From Tetraselmis striata (Eukaryota > Chlorophyta > Chlorodendrophyceae > Chlorodendrales > Chlorodendraceae), in assembly GCA_006384855.1 (NCBI GenBank), contig VCJN01000028.1:62001-126000 (forward strand): a stretch of DNA of 64,000 nucleotides, written 5' to 3'. The notes under the pieces were generated by a model, which searched no databases, was not told the DNA's origin, and saw only the letters and a list, made by a program, of their open reading frames with translations. The position numbers and the translations under genes were made by a program. Of the stretch, positions 41,300 through 53,414 are shown piece after piece (within the stretch, counting starts at the first letter, position 1; each line of letters begins with the position of its first letter).

Positions 41300-43612
41300 A
41301 GTGCCCCTTGCAGCCCCAAGAACACGGCTGGTCGGCGCCAACCGGCCACCACTGTATTCCGGCCCCCGGCACCCGCGCGGGTTGGCGCCATCATGCTGCC
41401 CTTGCGCCATGTGCCTCCCGGTTGCCTCCGCGGCCTAAGGACCGCCGCTGTACCTCGTGGTTCAATGGCCTTTGCAGCCCCGGACACGCAATTGGTCGAC
41501 GCCATCCGGCCGCCGGCACTACACCCTGTGCCCCGGCCGTTTCCGCGGCATGCACGCGGACCTGGTCGGCACCAACTGGCCGTCACTGTACCATATGCCG
41601 CGGTCTTTTCCGCGGCCCGGTCATGCAGCTTGTCGACGCGGTCAAGCCGTCCCTGCACCATGCGCCCCGGTCGCCTCCGCGGCCTGCGCACGCAAATGGT
41701 CGGCGCCAGCGGACCGTCATTGCACCATATGCCGCGGTCTTTTCCGCGGCCCGGTCACGCAGCTTGTCGGCGCCGTCAAGCCGTCCCTGCACCATGCGCC
41801 CCGGTCGCCTCCGCGGCATGCGCACGCAAATGGTCGGCGCCAGCGGACCGTCATTGCACCATGTACCCCAGTCGCTTCCGCAGCCGGCGCATGCAGCTGG
41901 TCGGCGCCAACGGGCCGCCATTGCATCATGTCGCCTCCGAGGCCCGGGCACGCAGATGATCGGCGCCCACGGGCCGCCGCGGCACGCTATGCCTCGGTTG
42001 CTGTCGCAATAACCTCGGGGACGCAGTTGTTCGGCGCCATCATGCCGCCACCGCACCCTGCGCCTCGGTCATTTCTGCAGCGTCACTGCACCATGTGCCC
42101 TGGTCGCCTCCGCGGCCCAAGCACGCAGATGGTTGGCGACGTCAGGCCATCCGCTGCACCAGGGGCCCTGGTTGCTTCCGCGACCTGTGCACGCGGATAG
42201 GTTGCGCCAACGGGCCACCACTGCACCATGAGCCTCGGTCGCTTCCGCGGCCCGCGTGCGCAGCTACGCGGCGTCAACATACCGTCACTGCACCCTATGC
42301 CCTGGTCGCCTCCGCGGCCCAAGCACGCAACTGATCGGCGCCGTCGGGCAATCGCATGCACCCCCGTGCCCCGGTCGCCTCCGCGACATGCGCACGAAGT
42401 TGGTCGGCGCCAACGGGCCGCCACTGCACCTTGCGCCTCGGTCATTTCCCGACCCGCGCACGCAGCTGGTCGCTCGGCATCAACGGGCCGTCACTGAACC
42501 ACGTGCCTTGGTCGCGTCCGAGGCCCAGGCACGCAGCCGGTGGGCGCCACGGTGCCGCCACTGCATCCTATGCCATGATCGCTTCCGCGGCCCAAGCACG
42601 CAGCTGGTCGGTGTCGTCGGGCCATCCCCTGCACCTTGATGGGCCCCGGTCGCCTCCGCGACCTGCGCACGCAGCTTGTCGGTGCCAACGGGCCGCCACT
42701 ACAACCTGTGCCCCGGTCGCCTCCGCGCCCCGCGCACGCAGTTGGTCGGCGCCCAACTCGCCGCCTCTGCACAACAGGCATCGGTTGCTTTCGCAGCGCA
42801 AGACACGCACCTTGGCGGCACCAATGGGCCGCTGTTGCACGCTGTGATTTAATTTCTATCGCAACCTTGGGCACGCAGTTGGCCAACGCCATCATGCCGC
42901 CCCTGCGCCATGAACCGCAGTCGCCTCCGCGGCCTACGAACGCAGCGGGTCGGAGTCAACGGGCCGTCATTGCACCCTGCGCCTCGGTCGCTTCCGCGGC
43001 ATGCGTACGCAGCTGGTCGGCGCAAACGGGCCGTCACTGCACGTTGTGCCTCACTTGCTATCGCAACCTCGGGCACGCAGTTTGTCAGCGCCATAATGCC
43101 GCCCCTGCGCCATGTACCCAAGCCGCCTCCGCGGCCTACGTTCGCAGCGGGTCGGAGTCAACGGGCCGTCATTGCATCATGTTTCCCGGTCGCCTCCGCG
43201 GCCCGGGAACGCAACTGATCGGCGCCAACGGGCCGCCGCTGCACGCTGTGCCTCATTTGCTTTTGACCGTCATTGCACCCTGCGCCTCGGTCGCTTCCGC
43301 GGCCTGCGCACGCAGCTGGTCGGCGCAAACGGGCCGTCATTGCACCCTGTGCCATGGTCGCTTCCGCGGCCCATGCACGCAGCTCGTCGGCGCCGTCAAA
43401 CCGTCCATGCACCATTTGCCACGGTCGCCTCCTCAGATTGGACACGCGGCTGGCCGACCCCATCATGCCGCCACCGCATCCTGCGCCCCAGCTGTCTACA
43501 CGGCATGGGCACGTAGCAGATCGGCGCCAACGGTCCGCCGCCGCACAACGTACCCATGCTGCTTTCTCACCCCCCCGGACACTCGGTTGGTCGACGCCAT
43601 CAAGCCGTCGCT
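41300..43612 (+). repeat. 67-bp satellite array, about 34 degenerate units
   Basis: Well-registered units start at 41598, 41665, 41732, 41799 and 41866, each exactly 67 bp apart. Core words are CGGTCGCCTCCGCGGCC, CGCACGCAGCTGGTCGGCGCC and CGGGCCG..ACTGCACCATG. Between 41598 and 41865 two unit types alternate, giving a 134-bp higher-order repeat. Because 67 is not a multiple of 3 and stops are rare, long open frames (up to 393 codons) run through the array in several frames on both strands; these are not taken as genes. The array ends against a 30-nt C tract at 43647. Confidence 0.95.
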
Positions 43613-43644
43613 GCGTGGAGCTATCCACAGACTACATCGTCTAT

Positions 43645-43677
<33 letters not shown>

Positions 43678-44564
43678 CCCACCCTTCGCGCGCCCCGCCG
43701 TGCAACGGTAGCCACCCGTTTTTCTCGTGGGGGGTCGCTGCTCTCCCACCCGGCCGGCACCCTGCGGCCGGCGCCCAAGACATGTTGGCAATGTGCCTGC
43801 GCCCCACCCTTCCTTGAAATATTTACTACCAGTGGTTGGGGTTCCCTTTCCCTCGTCGTCTACTTAGCATGCGCGGTCACAAATACGGTGCTATGTCCGG
43901 TGCTAGTATGCCGTACCGCCCGAGGGGCTGCATCGACCCGCAGCGCCTCGAGGAGCTGCATCATCGTACTCCCGTACGGCAACTCTCCATATGCGGTTCC
44001 AAGCGCATCCATCCCGAGTGGCGCTGCCCCCGGATGCTGCTGCCTCGTCGTGTGTTAAAAAGTACCAGGGGGCTTGTCTGTCCCCACCTTTCTTTGTCGC
44101 GGCGCGCCCACCATGGGGTCTCACCGCGACAGCCATAGCCACCCTCCCCGCCTCCCTTCGTTTCGGCAACTTCACGGGTCTGCCTCTTAGACACTGTGGC
44201 CCCTCTAAAAGCCTTGTAATTGTGCCAAATCATCTTTTCGGCAATGTCCTTGAAATTCCGCCCATGTTACCATTTAGGGCCATGTTGCGGACTGACAGTA
44301 ACATGCTTGCGACAAACACAGACTACGGGTACCTGCTGAAATCCGCCAACAGCCTTCTGCAAGGGGCGATACGCAGTGTAGGCGAAAATTCATTCATACA
44401 TTCCGTCGCCGTAGTCCCCTACGCTCGGCTGCTCAAGCCGGTTTTCAACATCCTCAGCCTTCACGAGCCGATAACTAGTACCAAGGCGACGACGATACAG
44501 CCACCGCGCTCGGATAGCGGTAGGCGGGTTGGTTCGGGGCGGGTTCCTCGGGAGGTGTGTTGGC
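43613..44564. other. Upstream region of the EF-hand gene
   Basis: A 30-nt poly-C run (43647-43676) opens the region. An open frame at 43991-44650 has no recognisable motif and overlaps the proposed first exon in another frame. The promoter of the next gene should be here, but no element can be named. Confidence 0.4.
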
Positions 44565-47500
44565 ATGAGTCTCCCACACTTTTTGCAGCCAAGTGGGCAA
44601 TCTGGCAGGGCCGCTGCAGCTGCGAAGGATGTGGGCTGCACCGACGTTAGTTCTCGAAGGTCCTCGGAGACTGGACTCGCTACGGGTGCTCATGCTGCAC
44701 GGGGCAAGGGGCGGCGCAGCGCTGAAGTCCCCGCCACACGCGAGTTTCAGCGGATGGGTAAAAAGGATGATGTGTGCAAGTTTTTGCAGACACAGGACGA
44801 CGGCAAGGTACGAGTGTGGGTATTGCCCCCCCCCCCCCCCCCCCCCCCCCCCCGCGGTGTGCAACTACAAGCTACCGCGTGGTCGCCTGGAGCTGATAGC
44901 ATCCAGAAGTTTGGGCCATGTCTGCTTCATTTCATCCCGCGAAGCCGGCCCCGCCCGGCCAGACGGCGCGTCGCCCGGCGGGAGGGCTACTCGTACCGTA
45001 CTGGTACCGCCTGTACTCCGCCGGTTTTTTTCGCCCCCGGGACAAGAGGACTACCAATCCTTACTACCCTAGAGGGTACTGGTGTGAATTTCGAAAGGGC
45101 CATCCATACTCACGAATCCACCCACCTACCGCTAAGAGCAGCAGTACCAAAAGATCCTTACCGGCAATCCAGCGCAAGGTACTTGTATTTACATGAGCCA
45201 GCTGCTCAAGGCGAACAGGAAACCACCCGAAAAGGCAATTACTTCTATACAGGTGGTCGCTACTGCTGGCAACTAGCTAGTAAAACCCTTGCAGCGTCCC
45301 TGTGGCGATGGCCTTTAATCATTATTAGCCGGCAGCTACGCAGCGCTAATTTGTCGTGTGTACCTGCTGTCGCTAATTTAGCATTCTACCAGTATTCTAC
45401 CCTCGAACACACTGACTCTGATCCGTACGCGCATCACTCATCCATCCCGCCTCATGCGGGATGCGGGCCGCATCGGGCCGCGGGAGGCGCGGATTGCTGT
45501 TGATCTTTTCTTCTTTACATCAGGGCTTTAATAATTGATAAATGCGCACTACAAACATAACTAACAGCAACTATGAAAGGTTGCCAGGAAAAGAGAGACG
45601 TAAGCCTGAAACCATAAGTCTTCATCTGTTAGTACCAATTTTAGTGGTATAGGTGAATTTGCTACTGCCCGTTTTGTAATTCACACCAGTATTGGTACCA
45701 GGTAGCGACTACGAGTACTTGCAACAAGCATCAACCCCGCCATCCATATGCGCTGCGCTGGCGCGGCGCGGCTATAGCGACTACCGGTATCCCCACACGA
45801 GTTGGAAGCGTGAAAAATAAGTACCCCGTACGAGTACCCCGCTTTTACGCGGCTTGTGGCGAACAAGGAGGTAGCTTTTGATAGCCGCGCTATATCAAAA
45901 GCGCGGATGAGGATCTGTGGATGCCACACGGCGGCGAGTACGTGTAGTCGCTACAGACTAGCGACGGTATCATAGAAAAAATTAAATCATGACACGAATA
46001 TCCACATTCCATCGTCCGCCCCGCCTCAAACGCACGCTCTGCTGCTAGTTTGCCACGGTAAGATATGACACCGTTTGTTATTGGTCACATAGTGGTATTC
46101 GTGATATCACACTTATAATTGGTCAGATCATATCGTCATATATAGTGCGTGACATCCGCGAATCTACCCACACCGGGTATCGATCCGGGTGGACTGTGCG
46201 CTTTAATACTGGAAGGAGGTGACTTCTCTTGGACACTAGCCGCGCTCTGTCAAAAGCGCGGAGGATCCGTGGGTGTCAGTACCTTGTTAAAAAAATTATG
46301 AATATCGTACAGAAACTAAAGCGGCATCCGGGCGCTAGCATCGTCATAGCTATCAGAGCGCTTTACACTGAACTATATTTGAAATACCAAGATCACGACG
46401 ACACGTGCAACTAGCGGGGGCCCGCCGGCTGTTGCGCAGTACGGTCATTTCTCATACCCATGCACGATATGGTGACGTATCTCGACACCGGATGGCAAGG
46501 TAAGATGGTACGGTACCGGTCCGAGCCGCCAGTGACGATGATAAGAGACCTGCTGCCCCGGGCATGGATCGAAACACCGACTTATGACCCATGGTCACTC
46601 GCTCTACCAATGAGCGCCCCAGTCAGCTTTCGTTCCCGGCCAGGACTGACAGGTCCGACCCACCATCCATGGAACTTTAGAAAACAAGATGTTTTTTTTT
46701 TGTAGTGAACCTTTGTACATGATACAATGCAGAACAGTCCGGGTAAGCTTCAGACATGTGCGAGTACATACCGAAATCGACACGGATATCCGCACCGAAG
46801 GAAAGGGTCCGAAACACCCTTTAGAGGCAACCAAATTAGACGCACGTACTCATGTACGTTGCTGTGGTGTAAATATTATGTGTTAAGGCCGCGCCCCATA
46901 ACCTTTATTTTGACTACTTTTACTTTAGACCCTTATTTAACAATAATTCGTTCTCAGCCGACATGTTTCGCATTTTGGCTGCATGAAGCAGCCTAGGTGA
47001 GACTTATCATATAGAAGTATCCTTGTGCACTTGCTGTTAAGCACATATGAGACAGGTAATGAGTGTCATTTAGCACTACTAGTCCCCCAGCACAATGGGT
47101 GAACTATATCGAGCATGATGTCACCGTTGGCATGCAGTCATGGTTTGGCGCGCCTTCCGTTGCTGACTCGCTCTACGTGTGTGTATCCACTGGCAGCATC
47201 GCCACAAACCTGCCGAGCGGCATAGCACGGGCAGCATTCAGGTGTCTCCCAACAAGGGTGCCGGCCAAGCAGCGCCCTCCGCCATGGCCCGGCAGCGCCA
47301 GAAGCGCGTGCAGAATATGGCTACTACCTCGGCCTCGTCCATACCACAGCTGCCTCAAATTGGAAGCAATCAAGCAACGAGCCAACTCGCGCAAAAATCA
47401 CGCAAACTCAAGCCGGTGGGTGTCTTATGCTGCCCCCCCCCCCCCCCTGGTCACTGCATTCCCCGGGCTGTACCGAAGAACACAAGTACTTTGATGCGCA

Positions 47501-50500
47501 TCTAAAGTCAGATTGTGTTTTTGATTGCGCAGTGAAACTGTTTAGCATGCTAACACCGTAATACGTAATTGGGTTTGCGGGTCGCCTACATTCAAAATCT
47601 CGTACTCGTGGTGAATTCGAATACAATTTGAGACCGATATTGTTTTCTTTCTCTTGAGGGGGTAAAAAACAAAAACTCTATAGCAGTTACAAAGTGTGGT
47701 TGCAGTACTCTGCATACGGAGGCGCTTGTTGAGCCTTCGCCCGCCAAGCCACTCACTGTGCCAAGTGAACACCGGCGCTCCTCCCCCAGGAAGGACAGCT
47801 CACCATAGTGGGGAATATTGTGAAGGTGGGGGACAGTCACACACCCATTCCTGTCGCGGACATCAAGCGCTTGAAGCAGAAGTTTGACGGCCTGGACACG
47901 AAGCAATGTGAGGACTGAACCCGTTGTGCGCTATTGAGCGCCTGCATGTCTGCGCTGCGCCACGATTGCCAGCCTCCAACACGAGGTGCTGCCGCTCGCG
48001 GCTGTGTTTCCTGTCTCTATTTGCATGTGTTGAGTGGCGGTGCGCGCCGTTGTTATGCCATTTCTCAGGCGGAGAGATCAGTTGGGATCGGTTGGATGCT
48101 CTCAAGGGGGTGCGGCGGCATCCCCCCCCCCCCCCCCCCCCCCCGCCCCACCCCCCCACGCCTCCCCCCCCCCCTCCCCCCCCCCCCCCCCCCGGCCTCT
48201 TCCCCCTTGTTTCCGTGCTGTTGCGGTTTTGCTTATCCTGCGGGGTGTACGGAGGACGTATGTGGGGTTTTGTAGTGTGTAACATGACAAACAGAATACA
48301 TCCCACAATCTAGCAATGGTACACATACTAACTACTCAAATACTAAAAAAACTAACACCAAGATACTACAACAAGACACTTAACTAAAAGACAACTACTG
48401 CCAGTCAACATGAAACATTTTAGTGGCCCCTTGATGCATAGCAATTAAAACAACCAAAACCTTGCAAAACACAGTTGTGCAGTCAGATAACATAACAATG
48501 AAATTCCAGAACGATATCCAGACGAACATGTTATGGTTTACAATATTTACGGAATCGTAATTTATTCAAAGAGTATGTATAAACTGTACAAAATACAATA
48601 GAACGACACACAATCAAACCACACCGCACCCCTAAATATTAAAATATCCCAATCAAGGCAGAATGCTGAGTTGGGCCAGGGGCGATCGGCCGGGGAGAGG
48701 GGGCGACCCGGCGGTGCACAGGAGCTGACTGCCCGTGGTGGTGCGCTGGCGTAGGGGGCTGGCTTTCCGGGCGCCTGGTCGCAGAAGCTCCTGGAAAGCA
48801 AGCGGCTGCAGAAATTCAAGCGGCGGGGCAGCGTCTTCTCCCGCATAGACCAGCGGTTGTTCAACTTCAAGGTGCGCCCCTACCCCCACCTGATGGGTCT
48901 GCTACGTGTTGCTGTTTTATGGTCTATTGACACTCCAACTTGTGGAGGAAGAACATTCCACATTAATCTGAAACTATACCATACAAACACAAACGGTCTG
49001 CGCATGATTAACGATTTCGCGCGTGCGAAGACGAAATAATTAAAACAAAGAATAAAATAAAGTCAAAATAAGGCACGAATACAGCCGACATGAATTAGGT
49101 CAAACTGATTCATTAGTTTTTGGCCCTGCCGACCGTATTTAATAATTCTACGGTAATATAGAATATGATATATAGCACGGAATTTCCGAGTCAGCGATGC
49201 AAACCCGATCCTGACTTAATCGCTACTATGCGACCGATCATTTTTACGAGCCCAATTAAGTGTGTAGTCCCGCGTAGGTGTCAAAAACTTAAAATGGCGG
49301 GGCCTACCCTGGCCGTGTTTCGCCACCCTTATAGCGTTTTCAAAATACCTGCTGTAAATTAGCGGATATTCTGCTCGTGGTAGTATTCATAATAATATAT
49401 TGCTGAATTTTCAACGTAACGAACTACTACGTATAAGTAAGCTGACTGTATACGTGTACCAGTACGCTTTTATGTCGCGTTAAACCCTAAACCGTAGTAT
49501 GCGTCCCGGCAGTCCAGTACCAGTACGAGTACTGCTGTACTCGTACTAGTGAGGCGGAGCAGTATATAGCGAGTATAGCATATTTTAAATAGTATGCTAC
49601 TGGTACCGATCGGGCCGTATGGGTATTATACCGTTTTCCGGTACCCGTACGTTGTGTGTGAATTACAAACGGACAGTAAAATATACCAGCAATTTACATG
49701 TAATTTACCGGGAAGTTTCTAGTGATACCAGTACTTGGAGGGGCTGCGACGACACAATACGGAAATGTGCAATATAGTCGCTAATAAAGTAATAATACGA
49801 AATAGAAATAGTTGACGCAATTTTATCCTCTAGTGCGTCGGTCCGCATTCCTGGAAAGCTATCTAGTTTAAAAAAACAATATATATGTAGACTTTTTCTG
49901 GAAAATGGGCAATAGTACACCATCAAAGAACTACTTGGTGCTTTCCGAAATCGATTCGCAATACGATTATACGACTAAAATATACCTGTCAGATTTCTTT
50001 CAAGAAAATGGCAAAACATTTTCCTCTTCCATATCCATTTCTAACTGCCGCCCTTATTGCATCGTAATGGACTTGAGAGTTTAAAGTACTCACGGGCTTG
50101 CGGGATGTGCACCTGACTGCGGCACCATTGCGGCCGACGCTGCCTTGGGGACCGCCGGGGGCTCAGCAGAGGCTGCGCTGCTTCCACCGCAGGATGTGCT
50201 CCGGTTGGTCTATGCCGACGTCGCCGAGGCGGACATCCTTCTTCTGGATGACCTGGCAAAGAACCTGATTGGTATTAAAACTGTGAGCCCGGAGCCTCGG
50301 CCCGCCTGCATCCCGCAAAGCCTGTCACGTATGAGCTCGGCCGCAACTCGCCGAGCGTACGGCTGCGCATGAGCGAGTGGGCATGGCAGCTCTTCCTCCG
50401 TCACTCCTCCCTGAACCCAGGCAGCCGCTGTGCCCCCATCGCCGTTCCGCAGAAAGTGACCAATTACCCAAAGGCGCGCCGCGAGGCTGCGTACAAAGTG

Positions 50501-51229
50501 TACCTCAGGACGTGCCTGGACGGGCGCGCGGCGTACCTGGGCGACCTGGAGGACCTGCTCTTCACCCGCTTCCCGGATTTTCCGCAGTACCAGGCCCTGA
50601 AGATGCTGAACGACGCCACGCTAAACAGGCTCTACGAGGACGAGCCCATCGGCATGGAGGTGCGCAGGAAATCATGCCGACTGGGCTCTCATGCCTCCCA
50701 GAATACGTGCTGTCGGGTGGGAAGCAACCCTGGCTACCCTGGCGCTACCACGAGGGACATGCGCCCTCGTCGTTAGACAGTCAAGCCACAGTCACAACCA
50801 TGTCTCAGTTGCACTCCCCTGATGTAATTAAAACTCCCCTGTTATGGGTCGCTGGCAGCTAATTCAACTGCTGGGGCTGGGGAGAGGAGGGGTAATAGCC
50901 CGCTAATTCCCAAGTGTGGTTCCCAAGTACTGACTGGCGACTTGCAGGAGACTGGATATCCCTACCGTGAGTTTTGAGCTCTAAACGTGTGCCATTTTAT
51001 ACTCAGACTCACCGACATTTGGGAAACTCGCCGCATTTCGCGTAGTTTTGGGGGCTGTTGTTAAGCTAACCCCTAAGACCCCCTGACGAATCAAATTGGG
51101 ATAATGTTGAGTTGCAAGTAGTCCTGCAGCCTGACCTGAAAATGTCAATGCTGTCCCCTCCAGGAGTTTTGCGTTTGGTATATGACGCTAGAGGACCAGG
51201 AGTCTGGCAAAGCTGCGCCGGGAGGCAAA
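44565..51229 (+). CDS. Protein with degenerate EF-hands, multi-exon (3' end not settled)
   Basis: Proposed exons, all phase-compatible: 44565-44807 (first, weakest), 47242-47415, 47790-47907, 48069-48109, 48785-48871, 50193-50282, 50453-50659 and 51164-51229; more may follow. Exon joins build EF-hand-like pairs. One is VADIKRLKQKFDGLDTKQCG joined to EISWDRLDALKG, with a loop resembling D-x-x-x-x-G-x-I-S but lacking acidic ligands. Next come RIDQRLFNFK joined to DVLRLVYADVAEAD, and finally LNRLYEDEPIGME joined to EFCVWYMTLED, the last matching the 'I-x-x-EEF' exit helix of EF-hands. Most calcium ligands are absent, so structural rather than calcium-sensing use is likely. A coding start at ATG 47284 is an alternative, which would make the 44.6-kb exon separate. 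Three introns have sense poly-C just after the donor. Confidence 0.55.
45187..45245 (+). repeat. Repeat family R3, copy 4 (weak)
   Basis: TTACATGAGCCAGC followed by AAGGCGAACAGGAAACCACC, a diverged version of the R3 core, within the first large intron of the EF-hand gene. Just upstream, at about 45025, lies the CGCCCCCGGGACA start of a partial R1 copy. Confidence 0.45.
45869..45925 (+). repeat. Dispersed repeat family R5, copy 2
   Basis: AGCTTTTGATAGCCGCGC block, then ATCAAAAGCGCGG and CTGTGGATGCC. The two halves form a short hairpin. Confidence 0.7.
46218..46280 (+). repeat. Dispersed repeat family R5, copy 3
   Basis: TAGCCGCGCTCTGTCAAAAG then CGCGGAGGATCCGTGGGTG, diverged at its left end. 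It lies 350 bp after copy 2. Confidence 0.65.
46545..46625 (-). tRNA. tRNA-like sequence (relic or SINE head)
   Basis: The minus strand has a good A-box-like GCGCTCATTGGTAGAGCGAG (about 46620-46601) and a weaker B-box-like GTGTTTCGATCCATG (about 46576-46562). Arm pairing is poor in the anticodon and acceptor stems, so function as a tRNA is unlikely. It sits in an intron of the EF-hand gene. Confidence 0.4.
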
Positions 51230-53414
51230 GTGAAGTAAGCGCGCCCCTCCCAATCCGCACGCGAGCACAACTCCTCGGCGCGCACGCGCGCTAACCTTCC
51301 GAGGCTGCCCCCCCTCCTGTTTTCACCGCAGGCAACACAAGAACCCAAATGCGGTCTTCGGGTCATACTTGCATGGGCGATGAGGACAATTGCGGTTGTT
51401 ATCCCGCGCAACATCGCGCTCGCTGCGTGCGGCTGGGATGCTGCTGTATTGGAGCAACACAACCAAAACCAGAATCGCCGACTGAATGCATAGCATGCAT
51501 CCAGGTTTGTATGACAGAGAAGAGTGCCTACAGCCACCATTACTAAGTACCACTACATGTAATCTCTGCCACCCTTATCCGCCAGGCAGCATGCTCTACA
51601 TGTAGCATGGTGTTGCACATTGCATACATCGGGAACGCCCCCACGGCAGGCGCATGCCTTCCAAGGCCCTCGTCTCCGGCCTTTTCTCGGTGATGATGAG
51701 TCCCTCATGCCCTCCCAGCGATAGCAGCGTTCTTGTGCTCAAACCTGTATCGGTATAGTTTGGACTATGAAATCCATTATCCTGAGCAAGTGCAATCAGG
51801 ATCCAAAGCAATCCGGCATCTTGCCATCACTCCAAACACCAGCCGCCGGCATCCCAGCAGCGCTCTGCAACGGATGCGGGATTGGCACAGGGGACTCCAT
51901 GCCATCTTGCAACAAGGTTAGGCACGTCAAGCTTGACCAACCGACAAAAAACGCGACGGTGCCATTGCAATAACCTCGTCGGCCGTCTATCACGCTGTGG
52001 CACTGTCAACCCCTCAGTGTCGCTCGCATCGTTGCAGCATCAATGTGTGCAGTGCTGGTAGGCTTATGCGCTCCGTGTCCATGGTACATTCAGCCAGTGC
52101 TGTCGTAATCGGAACAATTGTGGTACACCATTGCATTTCCGCATCGTGCATGATGCGGGCGCCGGACTGGCAATTGGAAAGTCACCACCACGACAGTGTA
52201 TGCTACCTTTTACACTATTACCCCAAATTCATCACGTAATCACCACGAATGTCACAGCAGCAAGAAAGCGGCCCCACAAATCTCGTTTTAGATACACTTT
52301 CTTACTGCCGCGCAGGCACCCGTATTTACCCTGCTGATATCACAGCAGAATGTGCTGAATTATCTTTAAAAAGTCCCTGCTGCGTCTTGCGTATTGCCGG
52401 GGGGCGGGGAGTCAAAAACGATAATATACCGTAACCCAAAGCGTGGTTCCGGCAACAAGCTGAAAATAAAATACAAATAATACGTACAACAGCGGCTGAT
52501 GACCACCCAACTACGTAGCCAGACAATAGGGAAACCGGCTTGGACATCCCACTAGATTCTCCCCGGTTTGCCCTCACGTTCCTTGTGGCGGCTCAGCATG
52601 CATAAGTTGGTAGCTGATCGATCCAGGTCTACTGCTGGCGGCCATTGGGTGTCAGCCATGCAGTCCAAACTATCCGGCAAATTATCCGGGTGCTACTATG
52701 GGTCAAACCACTGCCGGTCATGTTGCAATTCATCGGCAGAATCCCACGCAACACACTGCCCTAGTTGCACCACAGTGTATCACTAGACAGGAAGAACCGT
52801 CGATCAATTTCACTCCAGAGTGGCCCGCGGGGCCCACAGGGACCGCACTTCTCGCTACCTCTGCCGCTGTAGGAAACTGAAATTGAATCACGACATGCTG
52901 CCCCCCCCCCCCCCCCCCCTCCCCACCGCCGGCGCGCTTGGGGCGGATTGTTTTCAGGGCCCGACACTGGCTACACTTGGTGACCAACTCTCTGCTGGCT
53001 GTCGGCCGATACCTCGATGTCCGTCCCCTCCACCTCCCAAAACAACTCCCTAACCATAGTTTTTGGGGGTTTGTGTGTTTGGGGGGGGGGGGGGGGGGGG
53101 GGGGTAATGGAAGGGGGGGGGCTCGCACAAAATCAGTATGTAATGTAGCGCAGAAAGCAGACACGCATGCCACCGTCGACTCATTTACACGGAGGGCCAC
53201 CGCCTCAATGATGGCGGGGATTGGACACAGAGAGGCAGGCATGCGGGTGATGACGTGGTGCCAATCGTGTAATAGCACAGGCTACCGCACGCGCTACCAA
53301 GTTCCAACAGACCTCACACCTCTCGGGTGAGGGACCGACCGCTTCGGCTCGATGGTGACGTCGGGCGTCTGCCCGTTGCCTCCTGGCGGCACCAGCCGCA
53401 CCCCGGCGCCGGTG
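51230..53414. other. Region after the last supported EF-hand exon, no firm gene
   Basis: A possible continuation exon starts at 51332 after TTTTCACCGCAG (frame ATQEPKCGLRVILAWAMRT...), but it has no domain support. A C tract (52901-52919) and a G tract (53081-53104) flank an otherwise featureless stretch. The 3' UTR of USP39 lies at the right edge. Confidence 0.35.

Noticed and set aside
41300-43612. CRISPR array
   Set aside because: Units are contiguous and degenerate with no unique spacers, and the genome is eukaryotic.
41018-43817. Several long open frames, up to 393 codons, over the satellite
   Set aside because: They are explained by a stop-poor 67-bp repeat read in successive frames on both strands; no start context, domain or splice support.
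43991-44650. 219-codon open frame upstream of the EF-hand gene
   Set aside because: No motif, and it overlaps the better supported first exon in another frame. Kept only as a note.
47863-48313. Pro-rich and Gly-rich frames around 48.1 kb
   Set aside because: They run through intronic homopolymers; only the 41-nt exon 48069-48109 is supported.
53294-53414. Coding-like extension after the USP39 stop (reads GAGVRLVPPGGNGQTPDV)
   Set aside because: It is in another frame from the phase-correct last exon, which ends with a family-like C-terminus. A shifted acceptor would be needed.
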